From Helicobacter suis (lineage in GTDB: Bacteria; Campylobacterota; Campylobacteria; Campylobacterales; Helicobacteraceae), in assembly GCF_902196125.1 (NCBI RefSeq), contig NZ_CABIKG010000006.1:36299-100298 (forward strand): DNA of 64,000 nt, read 5' to 3'. Positions 17,489-27,633 of the stretch are shown here, one piece after another. How positions within the stretch are numbered: position 1 is the stretch's first letter; each line of letters starts with the position of its first letter. The position numbers were made by a program, and so were the translations under genes. A model generated the notes under the pieces. It was not told the origin of the DNA and searched no databases. It worked only from the letters and a program-made list of their open reading frames with translations.

Positions 17489-17505
17489 GGGGGGGGGGGG
17501 GGGGG
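17489..17505 (+). repeat. 17-G homopolymer upstream of the Sel1-like gene
   Basis: Seventeen G on the + strand (C on the strand of the downstream gene) in the 212-bp gap between the Sel1-like gene and lolD. It contains no gene. Its position, about 95 nt before the GTG, suggests promoter-linked phase variation. Confidence 0.9.
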
Positions 17506-17606
17506 AATTAAACACAATTTTAAAAACACCAATAAAGCCATTTAAAACTAAACCTTTTAAACATTAAATCAAAATGTGATTGATTTTAACACAAGTTTTT
17601 CAATAA

Positions 17607-18245
17607 TCAAAGGGGGCGTAAACGCTGGTTTTCTAAAAGGAAAATCCGCGAACAACCGCGCGCGATCTTTTCATCATGGGTGGCTAATACCAAAACCCCC
17701 TGTTGTGCTTGGATATAGTTATGCATGGCTTGCATGACAGCTAAAGCGGTGGAGGTGTCTAAATTGCCGGTGGGCTCGTCTGCAAAGATGATCTTAGGTT
17801 GTTTGGTTAAAACTCTAGCAATAGATAGCCGTTGTTGTTGCCCGCCGCTAAGCTCTCCAATTTGTTGCTTTAGGGTATGGGCAATGCCTAGCGTTTCTAA
17901 TAATTCCATTTCAATGGGTTTTTTAGACAAAATAGAGGCAACTTGTAAATTTTCTAAAGCATTAAACCCTCTAAAAAGGTAGTGGGCTTGGAAAATAATG
18001 CCTAATAAATGGCGTCTTAATTCTAATAACGCCTTTAAAGGTAGGGCATAAATATCGCTATGTTCTAAGAGTCGTACTTTGCCATGCAAGGGTTTTAGCA
18101 TAGTAGATAGGTGGTTAAGTAAACTAGACTTGCCACTCCCACTCACACCCAAAAGCGCAATAGACTCCCCTGCTTTTGCCTCTAAGTGCAAATCTTGGTA
18201 TAACCATGTATCAAATTTGTGGCCAATTTCTACAGCCTCTAACAT
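17607..18245 (-). CDS. lolD: LolD-like ABC transporter ATP-binding protein
   Basis: Cytoplasmic ATPase of 212 residues of the LolCDE/MacB type, likely powering lipoprotein release. Walker A LLGVSGSGKSS, Q-loop IIFQAHYLF, signature LSGGQQQRLSIARVL, Walker B IIFADEPTGNLDT and the H-loop LATHDEKIA are all intact. It lies 11 nt after lnt, a pairing that fits lipoprotein maturation followed by sorting. The LolC/E partner is not in the window. Confidence 0.88.
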   Translation of the reverse strand: MLEAVEIGHKFDTWLYQDLHLEAKAGESIALLGVSGSGKSSLLNHLSTMLKPLHGKVRLLEHSDIYALPLKALLELRRHLLGIIFQAHYLFRGFNALENLQVASILSKKPIEMELLETLGIAHTLKQQIGELSGGQQQRLSIARVLTKQPKIIFADEPTGNLDTSTALAVMQAMHNYIQAQQGVLVLATHDEKIARGCSRIFLLENQRLRPL

Positions 18246-18256
18246 AGCCTTCCTTT

Positions 18257-19528
18257 TTAAAAATTTTGATCGCCTAGCAAAGTGAGGGAGAGAATATAGG
18301 CTGGGGATTTATTCACACTATGGATAATGGTTTTAGAAAAACGCCGTGCGTAGTATTTAAGTAACATTCTTTGTAAGAAAGGCTCAATACTAGGCACAAA
18401 CCAAGCATTATTACTCACTACAATCAAATGAGGGGGGCTATTCATATAAGCCCTTTGAGAAGTCCCCTCATAACAAACTAAGGGTCTAAAGGCAAAGCCA
18501 TTTAAATTAAAATCTGTAAAATTAGGGGCACTGCCTAAGTTAAAAACCTCACTCCCAAAGAAAAAGCGATCCAAATAATTAGCGATAAATTGGGGAAAGG
18601 GCATGCTTTCTCCAAAGGGGGCTAAGATCACTTTGTGGGCATAGTTATAGGTGTTGTCATGGAAAATATAGGTGGAATTATAAATTGTGTGGTTTTCTTT
18701 ATAGAGGGCACCGGTGATAATTGTAATTTGTCGTCCTAAATGGATTAAAATAGGGAGTAAGCTACTTTGATTAAGCGCGATAGGAAAGGCTGTTTCGGGT
18801 AAGATCACCATTTTTTGGTGTTCTTTAATGGCTTGTTGGATTTGTTCTAAATTATTATTAATGTGGCTTTCAAAGATGGGGTGTTGCCATTTGTTTTCTT
18901 GATCAACATGGGTTCTAATAGGCTTAATACCCTTAATAGGCGCGGAGGTATGAGGATATTCTAAGCAGAATAATAAAATCAAACTAGCTAAAAATTTCAT
19001 GTAAAGGGGTTTAACTAGGGGATTTTTATAGAGATAAAGAGTTAGAGCGATTAAAATCATGAGAAAGTGTACTTTATCCACTTTAAAAAGAGAATAGGCA
19101 AAAAAGGCATCTGGAACTAGCCAATCAAATCCAAAAGGGTGGATATAACTAGTAAGCCATAGCGTAATAACGCGGTAAAGTAAAGATTGTAGATAAAGTA
19201 CAAGGTAGAAAACCCCGGCATAACAAAGGGCGATTAGAATAATGATAAGGGGCATGAAAAAGGGGTAGTCATTGTAGCGAAAACTCAAAGCACACCAATA
19301 AAACAACCCTAAACCCACACAAAACCCAAAAAAAACGCGCTGTCTGGCTTTAACTAGTAAACATGCTAGCATGCTTAAGGGGGCTAAAAAAGTTTCTAAT
19401 CCTAGTAAAAATTTAGGGTGGGGGGCGATCAAACAACCTAAATAAGGCGGAGATAAAAATAAAAGAGCCAAAACTAAGGGCTGGCTAAGCTCTTTAAAAA
19501 AATAGCGTTTGACATTCAAAGATAGCAA
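18257..19528 (-). CDS. lnt: Apolipoprotein N-acyltransferase
   Basis: Inner-membrane enzyme adding the third acyl chain to lipoproteins. The 423 residues carry about six membrane segments (to ~185) followed by a nitrilase domain. Catalytic triad positions are visible: Glu in VILPETAFP, Lys in AHKVILAPFGESMP, and Cys in RPLVCYEGTS. A TTG start at 19528 with AGAGGAT upstream is plausible; another in-frame TTG lies 9 nt further in. The protein is a little shorter than E. coli Lnt, as usual for Helicobacter. Confidence 0.92.
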   Translation of the reverse strand: MLSLNVKRYFFKELSQPLVLALLFLSPPYLGCLIAPHPKFLLGLETFLAPLSMLACLLVKARQRVFFGFCVGLGLFYWCALSFRYNDYPFFMPLIIILIALCYAGVFYLVLYLQSLLYRVITLWLTSYIHPFGFDWLVPDAFFAYSLFKVDKVHFLMILIALTLYLYKNPLVKPLYMKFLASLILLFCLEYPHTSAPIKGIKPIRTHVDQENKWQHPIFESHINNNLEQIQQAIKEHQKMVILPETAFPIALNQSSLLPILIHLGRQITIITGALYKENHTIYNSTYIFHDNTYNYAHKVILAPFGESMPFPQFIANYLDRFFFGSEVFNLGSAPNFTDFNLNGFAFRPLVCYEGTSQRAYMNSPPHLIVVSNNAWFVPSIEPFLQRMLLKYYARRFSKTIIHSVNKSPAYILSLTLLGDQNF

Positions 19529-19624
19529 ATAATCCTCTTGTTCTTTTGCTGATTTAAGCTTTGCATTGTAAAATACTTAGACTTAAAAACATAGCCACTT
19601 GAATTTTATAAAGAATAGGTGTTG

Positions 19625-20245
19625 ATGGGTTATTATATCGACATTGCTTTGGCGGTGCTTATTGTAGTAGTTGGGCTCCGCGGGTTTTATAATGGCTTTA
19701 TTGATGAAGTCTCTGGCTTATTAGGGATTGTTTTAGGGGTTTATTTAGCATCTAGGTGGGCAGAAAGGGTAGGCTCTTTGTTTTCCTCGCATGTATATGC
19801 TTTTAATGACCCCTCTATGTCTAGCTTGGTGGGTTTTGTGTTGGTGCTTGCCTGTGTGTGGATTGCTTTTTTAGTAATAGGAGTGATTGTGAGTAAGGCT
19901 ATTATCCTGAGTAATTTAGGCATTATAGATCGCATTTTAGGGTTTTTATTTGGCTGTACTAAGATATTTTTAATCCTAGCCTTTTTACTCTACACCATTT
20001 CGCGCCTCTCTTTCATGAAAAGCTTAGATGTTTATTTACACGCCCATAGCCAAATTTATCCCTATATGCATGCCATTGCCTCTCATGTACTCCAGCTTAA
20101 AGAAGTACAAGAGATTGGTGAAATGATTGAGCAAAAGGCTAAAAGAGCCAAAAAAGAAAATTTACTTGAGAGTTTAGACCCTACAAAGGTTAAAAACAAT
20201 TTAGAAACTACACAAGAGGGTGCAAACCCGCAAAAATCCCATTGA
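19625..20245 (+). CDS. cvpA: CvpA family membrane protein
   Basis: A 206-residue protein with four hydrophobic helices in the first 130 residues ([20 protein letters not shown], the [14 protein letters not shown] helix and others) and a charged helical C-terminal tail. The [16 protein letters not shown] motif is characteristic of CvpA. ATG 19625 is chosen over TTG 19619 because AGG lies 5 nt upstream. It overlaps the upstream alternative start of lysS. The precise molecular role of CvpA is unsettled. Confidence 0.88.
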   Translation: MGYYIDIALAVLIVVVGLRGFYNGFIDEVSGLLGIVLGVYLASRWAERVGSLFSSHVYAFNDPSMSSLVGFVLVLACVWIAFLVIGVIVSKAIILSNLGIIDRILGFLFGCTKIFLILAFLLYTISRLSFMKSLDVYLHAHSQIYPYMHAIASHVLQLKEVQEIGEMIEQKAKRAKKENLLESLDPTKVKNNLETTQEGANPQKSH

Positions 20246-20256
20246 TAGAAACCACC

Positions 20257-21750
20257 ATGTTTGATAATGCCTACATTAAACAACGCATACAAAAAGTAGA
20301 TTTATTGCGTGCTGTGTCTAAAAACCCCTATGATAACCAAGTAGAGCGCACTTTAGATAATGCCACATTTTTAAAGCGCTTTGAAACTTTGCAAAATCAA
20401 GCAGAGTCTAAAGACCTTTCTGGTATTTGTGCTTTAGTGGGGCGTTTGCGTTTTATCCGCTTAATGGGTAAGGCCTGCTTTATCAAGATTGAAGATCAAA
20501 GCGCGTTATTACAGGTTTATCTCTCACAAAATGATCTAGGTAAAGAGGCTTTTGATTTATTTAAAAAGTGTGTAGAAGTGGGTGATATTCTTAATGTTGT
20601 GGGCTATCCTTTTGTAACTAAAACGGGGGAATTAAGTTTACATGCCACTTCTTATAAAATTCTTACTAAATCCATTGTACCTTTGCCTGAAAAATTCCAT
20701 GGCCTTAGTGATATTGAACTACGCTACCGCCAACGCTATTTAGACTTAATTGTTAATCCTGCAGTTAAAGAGGTTTTTAAAACCCGTAGCATGGTTGTGG
20801 CCACTATCCGCCGCTTTTTTGAAGAAAAAGGGTTTTTAGAAGTAGAAACGCCCATGATGCACCCTATTGCCGGGGGGGCTAATGCGCGCCCCTTTATCAC
20901 CTATCATAATTCTTTGGAGGTAGAGCGTTATTTAAGAATTGCCCCTGAATTGTATTTAAAACGCTTGGTAGTGGGCGGATTTGAAGCGGTTTTTGAAATC
21001 AACCGTAATTTTAGAAACGAGGGCATGGATCACTCCCATAACCCGGAATTTACCATGCTAGAGTTTTATTGGGCTTATAAAACTTATGAGGATTTAATCA
21101 CCCTCACACAAGAACTTTTTCATAAATTATTGCAGGCTTTAAACTTGCCCTTAAAAATCCCCTATCAAGATCAAGAGATTGATTTTAGTGTGTTTAGAGT
21201 GCTTAGTTTTAAACAGGCTTTAATAGAGATAGGGGGATTAGAAGCGACTCTTTTAGAAGATAGCTCTAAACTTTTAGCATTTTTAGAAGAACAAGGGGCG
21301 CATTTAGAGGGGTTGATCACACATGGCAAACTTTTAGCGCAGGCTTTTGATTTATGCGTTGAGTCTAAACTAATTAATCCTACCTTTATTACAGAATACC
21401 CGATTGAAATTAGCCCTCTAGCGCGCCGTAATGATATTAATCCAGCCATTGCCGATCGTTTTGAGCTTTTCATTGCGGGTAAAGAAATTGCCAATGGTTT
21501 TAGCGAACTTAATGATCCGCTAGATCAATACCAGCGTTTTGAAGAACAGGTAAAGGCTAAAGAAAGTGGAGATGAAGAGGCGCAGTTAATGGATACAGAT
21601 TATGTTTGGGCACTTGGATTAGGCATGCCCCCTACAGCAGGTGAGGGCATTGGTATTGATCGTCTAGTGATGTTATTAACCAATTCTAAAACGATTAAAG
21701 ATGTGATCTTATTTCCGGCTATGAAACCTGAAAAGGATGGACATGCCTAA
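20257..21750 (+). CDS. lysS: Lysyl-tRNA synthetase, class II
   Basis: Charges tRNA-Lys. An N-terminal OB-fold anticodon-binding domain (residues ~50-145) precedes the class II core with motif 1 ([27 protein letters not shown]), motif 2 ([23 protein letters not shown]) and motif 3 ([13 protein letters not shown]). ATG 20257, just downstream of the cvpA stop, gives the length and N-terminus expected; the upstream TTG would overlap cvpA. It overlaps glyA by 8 nt. Confidence 0.97.
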   Translation: MFDNAYIKQRIQKVDLLRAVSKNPYDNQVERTLDNATFLKRFETLQNQAESKDLSGICALVGRLRFIRLMGKACFIKIEDQSALLQVYLSQNDLGKEAFDLFKKCVEVGDILNVVGYPFVTKTGELSLHATSYKILTKSIVPLPEKFHGLSDIELRYRQRYLDLIVNPAVKEVFKTRSMVVATIRRFFEEKGFLEVETPMMHPIAGGANARPFITYHNSLEVERYLRIAPELYLKRLVVGGFEAVFEINRNFRNEGMDHSHNPEFTMLEFYWAYKTYEDLITLTQELFHKLLQALNLPLKIPYQDQEIDFSVFRVLSFKQALIEIGGLEATLLEDSSKLLAFLEEQGAHLEGLITHGKLLAQAFDLCVESKLINPTFITEYPIEISPLARRNDINPAIADRFELFIAGKEIANGFSELNDPLDQYQRFEEQVKAKESGDEEAQLMDTDYVWALGLGMPPTAGEGIGIDRLVMLLTNSKTIKDVILFPAMKPEKDGHA

Positions 21751-22993
21751 AACATTTTATTTAGAACAAAGCGATCCAGAAATCTTTGATTTGTTGCAAG
21801 CAGAATTGACGCGTCAAAGTGCGCATTTAGAGATGATTGCTAGTGAAAATTACACCTTTGAGAGTGTGATGGAGGCTATGGGGAGTGTGCTAACTAATAA
21901 ATACGCTGAGGGGTATCCTTTTAAGCGCTACTATGGAGGCTGTGAAGTCGTTGATGCCATTGAGACTTTAGCGATAAATCGGGCTAAGAAGCTCTTTAAT
22001 TGTGCCTTTGCTAATGTGCAAGCCCATTCAGGTAGCCAAGCTAACATGGCAATTTATCACGCCCTATTAAAACCCTATGATAAAATTTTAAGCATGGAAC
22101 TAAATAGCGGGGGGCATTTAAGCCATGCCTCTAAAGTCAATATCACCGGACAGCATTTTCAAGGTTTTCATTATGGGGTGAATACAGAAGGGTGGATTGA
22201 TTATGAGGAGGTTTTGCGCATTGCTAAAATTGTGCGCCCTAAACTCATTGTATGCGGGTATTCTGCCTACCCTAGGGAGATTGATTTTAAACGCTTTAGA
22301 GAAATCGCTGATGAGGTGGGTGCGCTTTTAATGGGCGATATAGCCCACATTGCCGGGCTAGTGGTGGCTTCTGAACACCCTAACCCGTTTCCTTATTGCC
22401 ATGTAGTCAGTAGCACCACACATAAAACGCTTAGAGGCCCTAGGGGTGGACTTATTTTAAGCAATGATGAGCAAATTGCAACTAAAATTGATCGCGCGCT
22501 TTTCCCGGGTTTACAAGGGGGGCCTTTAATGCATGTGATTGCAGCTAAGGCGGTGGGCTTTTTAGAAAATCTTAAACCAGAGTGGAAAACTTATGCAATT
22601 CAGATTAAGCGCAATTTAGCGGTGCTTGTTAAGGTGTTTTTAGAAAGAGGTTTTAATCTAGTTAGTGGGGGGAGTGATAATCATTTATTGGTGATGCGCT
22701 TTGATCAATTTAGCGGCAAAGAAGCACAAGAGGCTTTAGGCAAAGCAGGGATTATTGTGAATAAAAATACAGTACCAGCAGAGAAAAGAAGCCCATTTGT
22801 TACAAGTGGGATTCGTCTAGGATCAGCAGCGCTAAGCAGTAGAGGCATGAAAGAGGCAGAATTTAGTTTTATTGGTGGACAAATTGCAGATGTGCTAGAA
22901 AATATAGAGGATACAAAGAAGTTAAAAGCAATTTATGAGCAAATAGTGGCGTTTACGCAAAACTACCCTCTTTACCATGCTCGCATTTTTTAA
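21743..22993 (+). CDS. glyA: Serine hydroxymethyltransferase
   Basis: PLP enzyme interconverting serine and glycine with transfer of one carbon to tetrahydrofolate. The 416 residues include the start-proximal [12 protein letters not shown], the [11 protein letters not shown] loop, [10 protein letters not shown], and the PLP-lysine motif [20 protein letters not shown] 21743 with AAGG six nt upstream is preferred over the ATG two codons earlier. Same gene order as H. pylori. Confidence 0.97.
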   Translation: MPKTFYLEQSDPEIFDLLQAELTRQSAHLEMIASENYTFESVMEAMGSVLTNKYAEGYPFKRYYGGCEVVDAIETLAINRAKKLFNCAFANVQAHSGSQANMAIYHALLKPYDKILSMELNSGGHLSHASKVNITGQHFQGFHYGVNTEGWIDYEEVLRIAKIVRPKLIVCGYSAYPREIDFKRFREIADEVGALLMGDIAHIAGLVVASEHPNPFPYCHVVSSTTHKTLRGPRGGLILSNDEQIATKIDRALFPGLQGGPLMHVIAAKAVGFLENLKPEWKTYAIQIKRNLAVLVKVFLERGFNLVSGGSDNHLLVMRFDQFSGKEAQEALGKAGIIVNKNTVPAEKRSPFVTSGIRLGSAALSSRGMKEAEFSFIGGQIADVLENIEDTKKLKAIYEQIVAFTQNYPLYHARIF

Positions 22994-23001
22994 AGGATTA
23001 A

Positions 23002-23547
23002 ATGATGACAGAAATGCAATTAAAACTTATCAAACTCCAAACAGGGTTTTATTATGTTTTAAAGTCCGGTTTAGGGGCTAAGATAGAATACATGGGGCGT
23101 TGTTATTATGATAAGTTTGAAAAAGTAGATGCCCCCTTAACTTCTATGTTGATTCAAAAACATTGGAGAAAAGAGATCACCCTTGCCCATGCCTTGATTT
23201 TACAAGGCGATAAGATTGAAAATATCGTCTTTGATTACAATGGCTATAATCCGGAGCGTTTTTATCATAAAGCCCAGCTACTTTTAAGAGAAGAGGGTTT
23301 TATCAATTTTACCGCCTATGAAAGCAAAACTCCCGGGCATTTGCACCTCTATGTGCATAAGGGGCATACGGCTTTAAGTGAGGGGTGTCGTTTGGCGCGT
23401 ACCCTTTCTATGAAACTTGCACAAGGCTTGCCCAATGAGTGGCGGGTATTTCCTAATAACGAACTCCCCCCTTCGTTTAATATTTTGGTTTTACCCTATG
23501 AAGTATTTGCTAAAGAGCGGGGGGCTAGCTGGGCTAAGCACTTATAA
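23002..23547 (+). CDS. DUF1882 family protein (HP0184-like)
   Basis: A conserved epsilonproteobacterial protein of 181 residues without known function. It has no signal peptide or membrane segment. A notable [11 protein letters not shown] strand with alternating His and the MGRCYYDKF and [13 protein letters not shown] segments stand out. It sits between glyA and the SPOR protein, the same place as in H. pylori. Two ATG codons open the frame; the first has AAAGGA spaced 6 nt and is used. Confidence 0.75.
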   Translation: MMTEMQLKLIKLQTGFYYVLKSGLGAKIEYMGRCYYDKFEKVDAPLTSMLIQKHWRKEITLAHALILQGDKIENIVFDYNGYNPERFYHKAQLLLREEGFINFTAYESKTPGHLHLYVHKGHTALSEGCRLARTLSMKLAQGLPNEWRVFPNNELPPSFNILVLPYEVFAKERGASWAKHL

Positions 23548-23573
23548 GTTTGAGATTTTATAAAGGAACAATG

Positions 23574-24554
23574 ATGGACAATAATGAACTTAATAAAGAG
23601 CTAAATAAACGACTCAACGATCTAGTAGAAGAAGAAAAGGGCTCTGGGCTTAAGAAAATCTTATTGATTGTAGCCATTGCTTTAATCGTGCTAGTGGTGG
23701 TTTTGGTGGTGTTTTATAAAAGTACGCGTGAGCCGGCTAAAAGCGCGCTATTGCCTCCGGATAAGGGCATGCAAAAAGTGGGCAATACCCATGAGGCCGA
23801 TCATAATGCTAATAATTTTGAAAGCCTCAATTTAGAACCTACGGCTAAAAAACCTGAGGAAGATAAGTTTGATCAAATTGTAAAAGATATCCAAGCCAAG
23901 CAAAAACCTAGTCCACAAGATGAGAGTAAGCTTGCAACTTTACCCGCAAGCCCGCTTGATAAACCCGCCTCTGAGCCAACACCCCCTCCAACCCCGCCAT
24001 TGCAAAAACCTACACCCATGCCAGTCCCGCCTACAGGTGTGAATAACTCCCACCAGCAAAACCATGCTAAAGAGAATAACACGCATGCAAAAACTCAAAT
24101 CCAAAAAACAGGGCATGAGAAAAGCCATGCTACAAATCACCACCAAGTTGTAAAAAAAGAACACCCAAAAACAGCGCATAACCAAGCCACTACCCATAAA
24201 GAAACACCCCACAAGCACCATGTAGCAGAAAAAACAGCCACAGCAACCCACCACACATCTACAACCCAAGCCCCCCATCAAGCCCCCCATAAAGAGCAAG
24301 CAAAGACAACACCGCCACCACACTTAGATAAACCTACATTGCCTAAAGGTTTTTACTTGCAAGTGGGGGTATTTAGTAAAACACCTAACCCTAAATTTTT
24401 AGAAGCCATTAAAAAATATCCCCATCAAGTACAAGATGTCAATGGGCAAAAACGCTACCTCATCGGCCCTTATAGCACTAAAGAGCAAGCAGACGCAGAG
24501 ATTGCTAAGATCACAGATAACCTAGCTAAACCCGTGCATGTGCAGATCAAATAA
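23574..24554 (+). CDS. SPOR-domain cell-envelope protein
   Basis: A single-pass inner-membrane protein of 326 residues. A short cytoplasmic part is followed by one helix (ILLIVAIALIVLVVVLVVFY, residues ~22-43), a long periplasmic Pro/Lys/His-rich linker with many HHK and THKE motifs (residues ~110-255), and a C-terminal SPOR domain (GFYLQVGVFSKTPNPKF to the end) that binds denuded septal peptidoglycan. The His-rich linker might also bind metal (inference). ATG 23574 is chosen from two adjacent ATGs by RBS spacing (AAAGGA). Confidence 0.85.
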   Translation: MDNNELNKELNKRLNDLVEEEKGSGLKKILLIVAIALIVLVVVLVVFYKSTREPAKSALLPPDKGMQKVGNTHEADHNANNFESLNLEPTAKKPEEDKFDQIVKDIQAKQKPSPQDESKLATLPASPLDKPASEPTPPPTPPLQKPTPMPVPPTGVNNSHQQNHAKENNTHAKTQIQKTGHEKSHATNHHQVVKKEHPKTAHNQATTHKETPHKHHVAEKTATATHHTSTTQAPHQAPHKEQAKTTPPPHLDKPTLPKGFYLQVGVFSKTPNPKFLEAIKKYPHQVQDVNGQKRYLIGPYSTKEQADAEIAKITDNLAKPVHVQIK

Positions 24555-24617
24555 AATATCAGCTTAAATACAGCTTGAATGGGGCAAAATGGGGCTTTTT
24601 ATTTTTAAAGGATCAAC

Positions 24618-24989
24618 ATGAAAGCAATACACTCAAATCACGCCCCTAAGGCCATTGGGCCCTATTCACAGGCAATAGAAACTAAAGATTTAGTCTTTGT
24701 CTCTGGACAACTAGGGTTAAATGCCAATGGAGAATTTGCAGGCAATGATATAGAAGCACAAACTAAGCAAGCTATGGAAAATATTAAAGCTATTCTTAAA
24801 GCGGCTAATCTAGAAATGCGATCTATTGTAAAAACCACAATTCTACTGAAAAATTTAGAGGATTTTGTAGCTGTGAATAGTGTTTATGGGAGTTATTTTC
24901 AAGAACCCTATCCTGCCCGCGCTACTTACCAAGTTGCCAAACTACCTAAAGACGGTTTGGTTGAAATTGAAGCTATTGCCCAAAAATAG
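24618..24989 (+). CDS. ridA: RidA/YjgF enamine-imine deaminase
   Basis: A trimeric hydrolase of 123 residues that removes reactive 2-aminoacrylate-type imines. Motifs: [18 protein letters not shown], the VNSVYGSYF helix, [23 protein letters not shown] with the substrate-binding Arg and final Glu. It is the first gene of a D-amino-acid cluster, where imines are made by DadA, so function and neighbourhood agree. Confidence 0.95.
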   Translation: MKAIHSNHAPKAIGPYSQAIETKDLVFVSGQLGLNANGEFAGNDIEAQTKQAMENIKAILKAANLEMRSIVKTTILLKNLEDFVAVNSVYGSYFQEPYPARATYQVAKLPKDGLVEIEAIAQK

Positions 24990-24997
24990 GAGAGTGC

Positions 24998-26242
24998 ATG
25001 CAAAAAGATGCCGTTGTGATTGGCGGAGGCATCGTTGGTTTAAGTTGTGCCTATTCTTTGCATAAATTAGGCCGTAAAGTGAGTGTGATTGATAAAGGTG
25101 ATGGGAGTAATGGAACTTCCTTTGGCAATGCCGGACTCATTTCGGCTTTTAAAAAGGCCCCCCTTTCTAACCCGGGTGTGGTGTTAGACACAATCAAGCT
25201 CATGCTAAAAAAACAAGCCCCTTTAAATATCCATTGGGGGATCAACCCTTTGTTATACCGCTGGTTGTGTAAGTTTATTAGGAGTGCTAATCCTAAATCT
25301 GCTAAACGCACTATGGCTCTTTTTGAGCGCTATGGCTGGATGAGTGTTGATATTTACCATGAAATGCTCAATGATGGCATGGATTTTTGGTATAAAGAAG
25401 ATGGTCTACTCATGATCTACACCCTACAAGAAAACTTTGATAAAAAAGTTAAGCTATGCCAAGATCACTACGATAGCCAAACCTACGCTATTTTTAACCC
25501 AAGAGAGACTTTAGAATACATGCCCGTTGCTAAAGAAGAAAGCATTTGTGGGAGCGTATTACTTAAAGAAAATGCCCATATTGATGCTAGAGAGGTTATG
25601 GAGAGTCTACATAACTACCTTAAAAACGCGGGTGTGGAATTTTACTACAATGAGGAAGTACTAGACTTTGAGTTTAGCGGCTCTAAGATCAGTGGTATTA
25701 TCACGCATTTAAATCGGATAGAGGCCGATACTATCGTTTTAGCCACTGGCGCAAATCCCCAACTAATTAAAAAAACCCAAAATGACTTTTTAATGATGGG
25801 GGCTAAGGGCTATAGCATTACCTTTAAAATGGAAGAAAGCCTTAAACCCAAAACTTCCTCATTATTTGCTGACATTTTCTTAGCCATGACACCTAGAAGA
25901 AACACAGTGCGTATCACTTCTAAATTAGAACTCAACACAACAGATCCGCATATCACCGCCTCTCAAATTGCCAACATGAAAAAGAATTTCACCACCTTTA
26001 CAAAACCCTTTGAGATGATTGAACCGGTAGAGTGGAGCGGATTTAGGCCTCTAACACCTAATGATATTCCTTATTTAGGCTTTGATAAAACCTATAAAAA
26101 TCTAATCCATGCTACCGGGCTAGGCTGGCTTGGAATGACTTTTGGACCGGCTATTGGCCGTGTTATTGCCAACTTAAGCGTGGATGGAAGCAATGAAAAA
26201 AATGCAGATACCATGCTCTTTTCTGCTTTTTTTAGAGAGTAG
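24998..26242 (+). CDS. dadA: D-amino-acid dehydrogenase (DadA family)
   Basis: FAD-dependent membrane-associated oxidase of D-alanine and related amino acids. The 414 residues open with the FAD motif VVIGGGIVGLSCAYSLHKLG and end with the DAO C-terminal signature GFRPLTPNDIPYLG and HATGLGWLGMTFGPAIGRVIANL. It lies 8 nt after ridA and just before the alanine carrier and racemase genes, forming a D-alanine catabolic/interconversion unit. Confidence 0.93.
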   Translation: MQKDAVVIGGGIVGLSCAYSLHKLGRKVSVIDKGDGSNGTSFGNAGLISAFKKAPLSNPGVVLDTIKLMLKKQAPLNIHWGINPLLYRWLCKFIRSANPKSAKRTMALFERYGWMSVDIYHEMLNDGMDFWYKEDGLLMIYTLQENFDKKVKLCQDHYDSQTYAIFNPRETLEYMPVAKEESICGSVLLKENAHIDAREVMESLHNYLKNAGVEFYYNEEVLDFEFSGSKISGIITHLNRIEADTIVLATGANPQLIKKTQNDFLMMGAKGYSITFKMEESLKPKTSSLFADIFLAMTPRRNTVRITSKLELNTTDPHITASQIANMKKNFTTFTKPFEMIEPVEWSGFRPLTPNDIPYLGFDKTYKNLIHATGLGWLGMTFGPAIGRVIANLSVDGSNEKNADTMLFSAFFRE

Positions 26243-26265
26243 TTTGCACTTGTTAAAGGAGAGCC

Positions 26266-27633
26266 ATGGGCTATCTAAACGCCCTCTTGAATACTATCAA
26301 AGAGTGGGTATGGGGACCACCCCTACTCGTTTTATTAGTGGGTACGGGTCTATTTTATACCCTTGTATTAAGGGGTTTACAATTTTCTAAAACCTACCAC
26401 GCCCTTAAAGTTCTTTGCACTAGGGATAAACATTCTGGCGGTGATATTACCCAGTTTTCTGCTCTCATGCTCTCTATTGGCGCCACTGTAGGTATTGGGA
26501 GCATTATTGGGGTATCTGTTGCAATTATCTCCGGAGGACCTGGGAGCATTTTTTGGATGTGGGTAACAGGCATTGTAGGCATGGCGACTAAATATGCTGA
26601 AGGCGTGCTTTCTTTAAAGTATAGAGAAGTGGGTAAATATGGCTACAAAGGCGGCCCTATGTATTATATTAAAAATGGCTTGAACATGCCCAAGCTTGCC
26701 TTTGTTTTTGCCCTCTTTACTTTAATTGCCTCTTTTGGAATTGGGAGCATGACTCAGGCTAATGCTGTTTCCTCAATCTTGCTCCACCGCGCTTTAATCC
26801 CTACTTGGTTATCTGGTTTAATTGTAGCTGGTATTACCGGGTTTATTTTAATGGGAGGAATTAAATCTATTAGCAAGTTTAGCGATTATTTTGCTCCCTT
26901 TATGGTGCTTTTATATGTACTCACCACCTTTTATATTGTCATCACTCACTTAAGCGATGCCTTTGAGGCTATTAAACTCATTTGTGCCCATGCCTTCCAC
27001 CCTAAAGAAGCCATTAGCGGAACAGCTGGGGGTGTGGCTTTATTAAGCATGATTGAAATTGGGGTGAGTAAAGGGCTTTTTTCTAATGAGGCAGGTATGG
27101 GTAGTGCAGCCATTGTAGCGGCTGCTTCTAAAAGCGCACATCCGGTTAAACAAGCCTTAATTACCATGCTTCAGCCTCTTATTATCACTATGATGGTTTG
27201 TACTTCTACGGCTTTATTAGTGTTAATGGCTCCGGTGTATAAAGAATTTCACGATGCAAGCTTACTCACCTATGAAAGTGTGCGTTATTTTTATCCACAG
27301 GCGGGTTGGGTTGTCTTTGCTTCTATTATCTTTTTTGCTTATTCTACTATTGTGGGCTGGGCTTACTATGGAGAGCGCAGTATAGAATTTACCTTTGGTG
27401 GCTCTTGTATTTTTTACTACCGCATTTTGTACTTAGTAGGAATCTTTGTAGGTTCTGTAACCAAACTTGAATTTGTCTGGAATTTCTCAGATATTGCCAA
27501 TGCCTTAATGGCCATTCCTAATTTAATTGCCCTACTCTTGCTTTATAAAGTTGTGGTAGCAGAAACTAAATCGTATTTTAATACAGAACAAAAAACACTC
27601 CATGTCCATAAATCCGCCCCTCTCTCGCGCTAG
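26266..27633 (+). CDS. dagA: Alanine/glycine:cation symporter (AGCS family)
   Basis: Sodium-coupled D-/L-alanine or glycine carrier with about ten to eleven membrane helices. AGCS signatures include GDITQFSALMLSIGATVG, GPGSIFWMWVTGIVGMATKYAEG, YKGGPMYYI and GLFSNEAGMGSAAI. RBS AAAGGAG precedes the ATG. The 3' end overlaps alr by 32 nt, so uptake, racemisation and oxidation are co-expressed. Confidence 0.94.
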   Translation: MGYLNALLNTIKEWVWGPPLLVLLVGTGLFYTLVLRGLQFSKTYHALKVLCTRDKHSGGDITQFSALMLSIGATVGIGSIIGVSVAIISGGPGSIFWMWVTGIVGMATKYAEGVLSLKYREVGKYGYKGGPMYYIKNGLNMPKLAFVFALFTLIASFGIGSMTQANAVSSILLHRALIPTWLSGLIVAGITGFILMGGIKSISKFSDYFAPFMVLLYVLTTFYIVITHLSDAFEAIKLICAHAFHPKEAISGTAGGVALLSMIEIGVSKGLFSNEAGMGSAAIVAAASKSAHPVKQALITMLQPLIITMMVCTSTALLVLMAPVYKEFHDASLLTYESVRYFYPQAGWVVFASIIFFAYSTIVGWAYYGERSIEFTFGGSCIFYYRILYLVGIFVGSVTKLEFVWNFSDIANALMAIPNLIALLLLYKVVVAETKSYFNTEQKTLHVHKSAPLSR

